Assembly: GCA_900771425.1 (NCBI GenBank)
Contig: CAAGNV010000043.1
Location: 1 to 19,209, forward strand
DNA from: Bacteroidaceae bacterium
GTDB lineage: Bacteria > Bacteroidota > Bacteroidia > Bacteroidales > Bacteroidaceae
Length of the DNA stretch: 19,209 bases
Direction of reading: 5' to 3'
Shown: positions 14,586 to 19,209 of the stretch, piece after piece
Position numbering within the stretch: the stretch's first letter is position 1
Layout: every line of letters starts with the position of its first letter
The notes under the pieces: model-generated
The model's database searches: none
What the model was told of the DNA's origin: nothing
The model's input: the letters and a program-made list of their open reading frames with translations, nothing else
Position numbers and translations under genes: made by a program

Positions 14586-16061
14586 TTAATCGAAAGGCGT
14601 CTTGTGGTATATGTTATCGCCATCAACTGGTTCACCCATTGACGACGCTTCGTTACCATTTTCATCAAGTTTAAACACCATATATAGTGGATTATCCTTT
14701 GTATAAGGATGCCATCCTATCCCCGGATTACCTGTCTTTGCAAAGTTCGTCCAGGCCGTCAGCATCGTCTCCGATAGGTCTATGTCTCCTTTTGTCCAGG
14801 GGCGCCAACTGTGTTTCAACGACTTGAACACATACCAAAGATCAGCCGAATGGAAAGCACCTTCCAACTCCCCATGCAACTTGTCGGTAGGCAGTGGACG
14901 TGCAAATTCATAGGCATACACCACATCGCCACACTCTTCTCTGTTGAGGCAGAAGTCGTCAATAGCGTCGCGCATGTCTTTCAAATAGTCGTGCATTGTA
15001 TAACCAATCATGTAAGCGACATGGTGCAGGCTGTCTTTCATTGCCGCATCATTAAAACTGCGTACTGACACGTAGTTATCCAGTATAGGCCGTGAAGTAA
15101 TGCCTTGCTCATATACAAAACGTTCAGCTACCGAACCTTTTTCTACCATGTTGCGGATAGTGCTGAGTGAATGTATTACCTCAGTTGATGCAGCTCTCAT
15201 GTCCTTGAGATTCGTAAGATTGGCCCAGTCCAATACAGCCTTGCAGTCACGCTCGGACTCTGCCAGCACTTGATCCTGATGTCCCCTCACATTGCCATCC
15301 TTTCGCAGTCCGTCACCGCTCATAATGATTGCCTTGTTGAACAAGCCTTCAGTAAGCGGTGATTCGCATAGTTTCCTTATTCCGTCAGCACCTGCGCTCT
15401 GCCCGAATATCATGACATTGTCAGGGTCTCCCCCAAACTGAGCAATATTGGTTCTCACCCATTTTAGAGCTGCAATCATGTCCAGCAGCCCGTAGTTGCC
15501 TGACACGCCGTGAGGACTCTCGGCACTCAGGTCGGGATGAGAAAGAAAGCCGAATACGCCCAACCTATAATTAATAGTTACGAGCACAACATCCTTTGCT
15601 GCCCATTCCTCACCATCAAACTCTGGTTCCGAGCCCCACCCTTCTCTGAACCCGCCACCATGGACAAAGAATGCCACTGGCTGTTTCTCGTCTGTTCTCC
15701 CAGGCGCATTTGTCCACACATTCAAGTATAGGCAGTCCTCGCTGTAGGGCGATTCGCTGCCATAGCCCCATTCTGTTGTATAGCAACCCGGATAGTGTAC
15801 GGACTGATAGCTTGGATGCCCAAATTCATCGCACACCAAGATACTATCCCAAGGCACTACCGGCTGAGGTTCTCTCCATCGTAAATCCCCGACAGGTGGT
15901 GCTGCATACGGAATGCCCTTATAGGCATACACCCCATCCTTATCAGTAAGTACACCTTGTATCTTTCCGCCTTCTATTTCAAGTATGGGGTTATTCTCGA
16001 TGCATCCAAACAGTACGAGCATAAAGAACAAGCAAAAGTACCTGTTATAGTTTTTTTTCAT
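14586..16061 (-). CDS. Carboxylesterase type B family lipoprotein
   Basis: A 491-residue alpha/beta-hydrolase that would cleave carboxylic esters at the cell surface or in the periplasm; the substrate is unknown. I start at the ATG at 16061 (MKKNYNRYF...), which gives a normal lipoprotein signal with lipobox L-F-G-C and lipidated C20; a start 7 codons upstream (16082) adds nothing useful. Landmarks are the oxyanion-hole H-G-G-G at 134-137, E-D-C-L-Y-L-N-V at 108-115, and nucleophile S222 in G-Q-S-A-G. H404 in G-A-F-H-S-A-D-L-W-Y-V-F is the likely base. The catalytic acid appears to be D358 (I-G-Y-T-M-H-D) where many relatives have Glu. Related Bacteroidales enzymes often sit in polysaccharide-use clusters, but none is seen here. 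The gene is monocistronic and convergent with yigZ. Confidence 0.88.
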   Translation of the reverse strand: MKKNYNRYFCLFFMLVLFGCIENNPILEIEGGKIQGVLTDKDGVYAYKGIPYAAPPVGDLRWREPQPVVPWDSILVCDEFGHPSYQSVHYPGCYTTEWGYGSESPYSEDCLYLNVWTNAPGRTDEKQPVAFFVHGGGFREGWGSEPEFDGEEWAAKDVVLVTINYRLGVFGFLSHPDLSAESPHGVSGNYGLLDMIAALKWVRTNIAQFGGDPDNVMIFGQSAGADGIRKLCESPLTEGLFNKAIIMSGDGLRKDGNVRGHQDQVLAESERDCKAVLDWANLTNLKDMRAASTEVIHSLSTIRNMVEKGSVAERFVYEQGITSRPILDNYVSVRSFNDAAMKDSLHHVAYMIGYTMHDYLKDMRDAIDDFCLNREECGDVVYAYEFARPLPTDKLHGELEGAFHSADLWYVFKSLKHSWRPWTKGDIDLSETMLTAWTNFAKTGNPGIGWHPYTKDNPLYMVFKLDENGNEASSMGEPVDGDNIYHKTPFD

Positions 16062-16185
16062 TTCCAGTCTTGATGGTTTCATTTATTCCGTAACTTAGTT
16101 TTAAACGTTTTTATTCCCCTGAACAATAATAAATTGCCTGGATTATATCATACCAGTAATTTTACCTTTTTAATTGCTGCAAAAA

Positions 16186-16219
16186 CAAAAATACTGCTAT
16201 GACGTCCCAAAGGTACAAA
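16186..16219 (-). promoter_or_regulatory. Candidate promoter of the esterase gene
   Basis: On the minus strand there are two overlapping options. TATTTTTG (16193-16186) has TTTG 22 nt upstream (16219-16216). TACCTTTG (16215-16208) is a perfect -7 match without a clear -33. Either gives a leader of roughly 115-145 nt before the ATG at 16061. I cannot choose between them. Confidence 0.45.
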
Positions 16220-16456
16220 TAATATTTGAAACGCTCACACCATTCTGAGTTTTTTTTATTCTTGGATATGCTCAGGAAATCATCGTGGAAGCAAAGTAAA
16301 AGAAACTCAAGTCACAAGGAAAGGCTAAGCAAAATATAGAAACCACCAGTGGAACTACTTGGCCTCTAAATTTTTTCATGGCTTTTTCTGAGACATAAGA
16401 GCAGTGCGATGTCGGTCGCGGGAGTGTGTGGTGTAGGACTTACTTGACAGTAATAA
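16220..16456. other. Non-coding stretch between divergent transcription units, nothing recognised
   Basis: Between the esterase promoter and the operon terminator hairpin I see no start-to-stop frame with protein-like composition and no repeat. It should contain the far upstream part of the esterase regulatory region. Confidence 0.5.
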
Positions 16457-16498
16457 TAAATCCGCCAATAACTTACGGATGAGTTGTTGGCGGATTTA
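16457..16498 (-). terminator. Strong hairpin ending the minus-strand T9SS-cargo operon
   Basis: A 12-bp perfect stem (TAAATCCGCCAA at 16457-16468 with TTGGCGGATTTA at 16487-16498) is extended inward by about five more pairs (TAACT with AGTTG). It lies 21 nt past the stop of the small gene at 16520. The minus strand continues into a T-rich TTATTATTACTG, so it fits an intrinsic terminator for that operon. Confidence 0.75.
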
Positions 16499-16519
16499 AT
16501 TTCGTATTAACTATGTGTG

Positions 16520-16690
16520 TTAGTTGCCCCAGATGCCATCGGCATCTTCTTCACCTAAGACTGACCAGCCGCAGTCCTGACTCGGTCCTAATTCGGCCTG
16601 TGATGTGACAGGGCTGCTCGATGTGCTCATCGCCTCAATTGTATAAAGCGATACAAACCTTACTTGTGGGGTGCTGTAATTCTTCTTCAT
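16520..16690 (-). CDS. Small uncharacterised protein (56 aa) at the end of the T9SS-cargo operon
   Basis: A 56-codon ATG-to-TAA frame beginning MKKNYSTPQVRF and ending DGIWGN. It starts 4 nt after the stop of the upstream secreted-protein gene and is followed by a strong terminator, so it is very probably a real last gene of that operon. It has no signal peptide or membrane segment. Its layout repeats that of the small gene at 158-298: K-K-x-Y, P8-Q9, a Glu near 19, S-S-S-P-V-T-S at 24-30, an acidic E-E stretch near 47-48, then D-G and W near the end. It has a single cysteine, C40. Alignment by eye leaves little doubt that the two are related. I know of no function. It could be a regulatory or processing partner of the neighbouring exported proteins, but that is only an inference from position. 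Confidence 0.75.
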   Translation of the reverse strand: MKKNYSTPQVRFVSLYTIEAMSTSSSPVTSQAELGPSQDCGWSVLGEEDADGIWGN

Positions 16691-16694
16691 ATGG

Positions 16695-18290
16695 CTACTT
16701 GAGTACTAATCGGTTGTTGATTATGACAAGTCCGCGGATTTCATCACCGACGAGCTTGCGTCCTGTGAGGTCGTATGCAACAGATGACTGGAGGTCAGCA
16801 GATACACGCTCAACGGCATCGGCATTTCCGCCTATGCTCCACGCAAGGTTTATGTTCTGAAGTGATGATGACGGAGTGCTGCTTATGTTCTGGATATAGC
16901 CACGGAAAGGCATCAGGTTGCCCTTGGAGTAATACTGGAAGGCATCGCGTCCGTCACTGCATACACCGTTGCGAAGCAATGACATCGGTTGTGCCAGGCG
17001 TACCTGATAGGTGCCGACAAAGTGTGCGATGGAATAATCCGAATAATCTTCCTCTGCTTTGCCAATCACGTCCTTCGGGGTGGCAGGAATCGTTGTTCCG
17101 GTGCTGACAAACGTAATGTCCTTGCCCTCCATACTGAGGGAATAGGTCACACTGCTGATGGTCTTCTCGAACCTCTTGCCTGGCATGGCAAAGATATAAG
17201 GAGTGTTGGCTGCAATATCACCGGACTGGGGATCGTCGAATACCATTCCGTCCTCGTCTGAACCAAACAGGAACGGACAAGCCCAGTAGCCTTCTTCTGC
17301 TTTCCAAAGGCTGTTGTACTTGGCATTGCCGAGGTCAAGCTGTGTCAGGGGAGTTACAGCATTGCCGTCTGCCTGGACTTCTGCATCGAATGGAACCACA
17401 ACTGTGTTCCATCCGCTTGTTCCGTCGGCATAGAGCCACCCTTCGGTACGGCGGTATGTTGCCTTGTGCCCGTTGAGGTCAATATCTACAGGCGTGTAGA
17501 AAGAATAAGGAGCAGACTGAGTGCCGTCTTCGAGATAGAAGTCGGTCAGGGCCTTGCCGCTTGAGATGCAGTTCGTCCAGCCGTCTGGTGCTTCGAGTAC
17601 GTCGTCTGGCAGCATTACGATGCAGTTAGGGTTGGCATCCGTAAATGCACCGTCTGTTGTTCCTGGAAGTGTCTGCATTTCTACATACAGCAGAGATTTG
17701 CATCCGTCAAACAGGTCTGCAACACTCTCGTCCTTCCATGAGCCACGCAGTTCAATGCGTGTTGCCGACTCCAACAGTGCCGAAGAGGCATCTGATGCTG
17801 CGACTTCTCCCGTAGGCAATTCTGCGAATGGGTCAGATGTCCAGTATGCCACAGTAGGGTCGGAGTAGATGTTGAGGTAGAATTCATCGTATAGGCCATA
17901 GACACCGTTTGTTTCGAATGTCATGGTCTCTATTATCGGCTTTATGGTAGGAACATCGAAGTCGCCATAAATAACCTCGAAATGGAACACGTCATTCTTA
18001 TTCTCATCGCCTCCGATAGTGAGCATGCACTGTTCGTCGTCTACATGACGGCTACGGCCCGTGGCACGCAACTCATTGTTTTGGTCATAGACTGCTATCT
18101 CATAGTTTTCGAGAATCTCGCCTGACGGAGTTTTTACATACACGAGGCAACTCATGTTGTTGAGCGTAGAAGGTGGAATGAAATCCGGGAAATATGTCGG
18201 ACGGTCATACTTACCGTCATACAAGCCATCGGCAGATGCACTGCCGATGACTATTAACATGAATGTAAGGATTGAAATAATACGTTTCAT
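16695..18290 (-). CDS. Secreted beta-rich protein with T9SS-type C-terminal sorting region
   Basis: A 531-residue exported protein with a clear signal peptide (1-20, ending A-S-A). The N-terminal part (about 35-150) resembles a beta-sandwich domain with repeated 'G-R-S-R-H' and 'F-H-F-E-V-I-Y' strands. The middle (about 165-240) reads like a degenerate BspA-type leucine-rich segment (TRIELRGSW, LFDGCKSLLYVEMQ, ANPNCIVMLPD). Residues 290-480 form a Bacteroidales module with W-N-T-V-V-V-P-F-D and M-P-F-R-G-Y-I. The last 27 residues (V-A-Y-D-L-T-G-R-K-L-V ... G-L-V-I-I-N-N-R-L-V-L-K) have the form of a type A T9SS sorting signal, which fits the plug protein in the same window. The gene starts 4 nt after the upstream truncated gene and ends 4 nt before the small gene. 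No binding partner or enzymatic activity can be assigned. Confidence 0.8.
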   Translation of the reverse strand: MKRIISILTFMLIVIGSASADGLYDGKYDRPTYFPDFIPPSTLNNMSCLVYVKTPSGEILENYEIAVYDQNNELRATGRSRHVDDEQCMLTIGGDENKNDVFHFEVIYGDFDVPTIKPIIETMTFETNGVYGLYDEFYLNIYSDPTVAYWTSDPFAELPTGEVAASDASSALLESATRIELRGSWKDESVADLFDGCKSLLYVEMQTLPGTTDGAFTDANPNCIVMLPDDVLEAPDGWTNCISSGKALTDFYLEDGTQSAPYSFYTPVDIDLNGHKATYRRTEGWLYADGTSGWNTVVVPFDAEVQADGNAVTPLTQLDLGNAKYNSLWKAEEGYWACPFLFGSDEDGMVFDDPQSGDIAANTPYIFAMPGKRFEKTISSVTYSLSMEGKDITFVSTGTTIPATPKDVIGKAEEDYSDYSIAHFVGTYQVRLAQPMSLLRNGVCSDGRDAFQYYSKGNLMPFRGYIQNISSTPSSSLQNINLAWSIGGNADAVERVSADLQSSVAYDLTGRKLVGDEIRGLVIINNRLVLK

Positions 18291-18294
18291 ATTT

Positions 18295-19089
18295 CTATTC
18301 TATAGTCTTAAATACCCTACTTGTCCCGTCAGCATAGACAACTCGTTTCAAAGCTACTTGCTTGCCTGATATTTCCTTAACATTCTTTACTGATACAGAA
18401 GTCTCTTCAGCAGAGATGAGTCGGCCTGTCAGGTCGTAGTACTCGATGCGGTCGATAGCCTTGCCTGCATACTGTGAACCGATGCCGGTAGCCATGTCAA
18501 GGTTGAGCATGAACGGATTCTTTACAGAACCGATGACTGCATCAGCACGGAAGTCGAACAGAGCGTCAAATACGTAAGTGTCGTCTTCAGTTTCGACTAC
18601 GAAGCGGAGTTTGCGTGAGCCGTTGTCTGTACTGCCGACAGTGATGAAGTGAAGTCCTGTCTCGCTGTCAGGAGCAGAGTAACCACAGAGTTCATCGCCT
18701 GCATATACGCTTATGGTTGAACCTTCGATTGGTTCACCGTTCAGCATGACATCTGCTATGACTGACATGTTGTCTTCGGATGTGAGCCACAGGATATTTG
18801 CCTGAGGGCGTGCTGCGAAGCGCTTGCGTCCGTTGTCGGCAGGAGCCTGGAAGTTGAATGTCTTCTGACTTGAAGCTGCGGAATAGTACTTGTAGCCTTC
18901 GCCAGGGGTCATTGATGTGAGTGAACCTGCCCAATCACCACCGTCGTAAGTTGCGAATGCATTCTGGCTCTTGACGATATCACCGTCCTGAGGGTCAGCA
19001 TCAGCAAATGCTGCAGTGACAGAGTTGGTAGCAGATACTGGATAACCTATCCAGGTCCATGTCTCTGGTTCGATTGTTATGTCAACCTT
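18295..19089 (-). pseudogene. 5'-truncated T9SS-type secreted protein, cut by an IS element
   Basis: The visible frame stays open from about 19089 down to the stop at 18295 (about 265 codons), well beyond the internal ATG at 18912. The extra upstream part is plainly coding: T-W-T-W-I-G-Y-P, D-G-D-I-V-K-S-Q-N-A-F-A-T-Y and W-A-G-S-L-T-S-M-T-P-G-E-G-Y form a module I associate with Bacteroidales secreted proteins. The C-terminus (R-I-E-Y-Y-D-L-T-G-R ... V-V-Y-A-D-G-T-S-R-V-F) is a sorting-like region. No signal peptide is left: near 19090 the sequence changes to the left end of an IS3-like element. The gene is the first of the operon with 16695-18290 and the small gene at 16520, so the insertion probably also removed the operon promoter. 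If read from 18912 it would lack export signals. Confidence 0.75.
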
Positions 19090-19143
19090 TGAAGTATAAT
19101 ACTCCCAAATTTTCGGACCAGTGCATAAGTCAAATAATTTTTG

Positions 19144-19151
19144 TAACTTTG
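19144..19151 (+). promoter_or_regulatory. -7 element upstream of the IS transposase
   Basis: TAACTTTG fits TAnnTTTG and ends 8 nt before the ATG at 19160, so the transcript would have almost no leader. No clear -33 TTTG is seen. The same TAACTTTGCA string precedes the DUF1015 gene. Confidence 0.5.
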
Positions 19152-19159
19152 CACTCGCA

Positions 19160-19209
19160 ATGAAGACTCAAACAACTCGTAAAAAGCTCACCCCTGAATT
19201 CAAGGCAAA
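19160..19209 (+). CDS. IS3-family transposase OrfA, N-terminus only
   Basis: The frame begins M-K-T-Q-T-T-R-K-K-L-T-P-E-F-K-A and runs off the window. The T-P-E-F-K-A-K start is the usual opening of the helix-turn-helix OrfA protein of IS3-family elements, which binds the element ends. The expected orfB with the DDE catalytic domain would lie beyond the right edge. Only 16 codons are visible, so subgroup and integrity are unknown. Confidence 0.7.
   Translation, partial: MKTQTTRKKLTPEFKA

Larger units (their letters stand above)
19090..19209 (+). mobile_element. Left end of an IS3-like insertion sequence (partial)
   Basis: The coding frame of the minus-strand gene loses protein-like character at about 19090, where a TG-starting segment contains CCCAAATTTTCGGACCAG (19104-19121). 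That form (CCCA...TTT...GGAC) resembles the terminal repeats of IS3/IS150-type elements as I remember them. The transposase start follows at 19160. The right end lies outside the window, so neither inverted repeats nor a target duplication can be checked; the boundary is uncertain by about 15 nt. Confidence 0.6.

Overview
The window looks like chromosomal DNA of a Bacteroidales bacterium, probably Prevotella or a close relative. The evidence is a fimbrillin-type lipoprotein, a type IX secretion system (T9SS) plug protein, T9SS-type cargo with C-terminal 'YDLTGR' sorting regions, promoters of the Bacteroidota form (TTTG, about 19-21 nt, TAnnTTTG), and the lack of clear Shine-Dalgarno sites. The genus is an inference from gene content.

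Layout. (1) 1-1850: a 46-codon small gene, then a fimbrillin-like lipoprotein with a C-terminal FISUMP-type domain, closed by a terminator hairpin. (2) 1899-9337: a tightly packed plus-strand operon of glucuronate isomerase (uxaC), a T9SS plug protein, a large secreted zinc-amidase/golvesin/FN3 protein and a YgiQ-type radical SAM protein. The junctions are -26, +1 and -10 nt. (3) 9338-11865: a more AT-rich accessory stretch with a two-gene antitoxin-like/zeta-toxin-like module under its own promoter and a membrane-anchored DKNYY-repeat protein. A 33-bp exact copy of the 3' end of ygiQ lies on the far side of the module, so it sits between direct repeats. (4) 11866-13806: a DUF1015 protein and a YigZ/IMPACT protein, separated by a long imperfect hairpin built of 'agttaag' units. 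(5) 13807-14585: non-coding, filled with inverted and tandem repeats. (6) 14586-16061: a minus-strand carboxylesterase lipoprotein. (7) 16457-19089: a minus-strand operon of two T9SS-type secreted proteins and a 56-codon small gene, each spaced 4 nt apart, ending in a strong hairpin. The first gene of this operon has lost its 5' end to an IS3-like element whose transposase start lies at the right edge.

Links between genes. The plug, the two sorting-domain proteins and the secreted amidase all concern export and the cell surface. The clearest unexplained signals are: (a) two small proteins, at 158-298 and 16520-16690, that share an N-terminal K-K-x-Y/PQ region, an SS-x-PVTS core and an acidic D-G-W tail, each beside surface-protein genes; (b) the ygiQ-end direct repeats around the toxin-antitoxin-like module; (c) several repeat arrays between genes. 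No tRNA, rRNA or CRISPR array was recognised.
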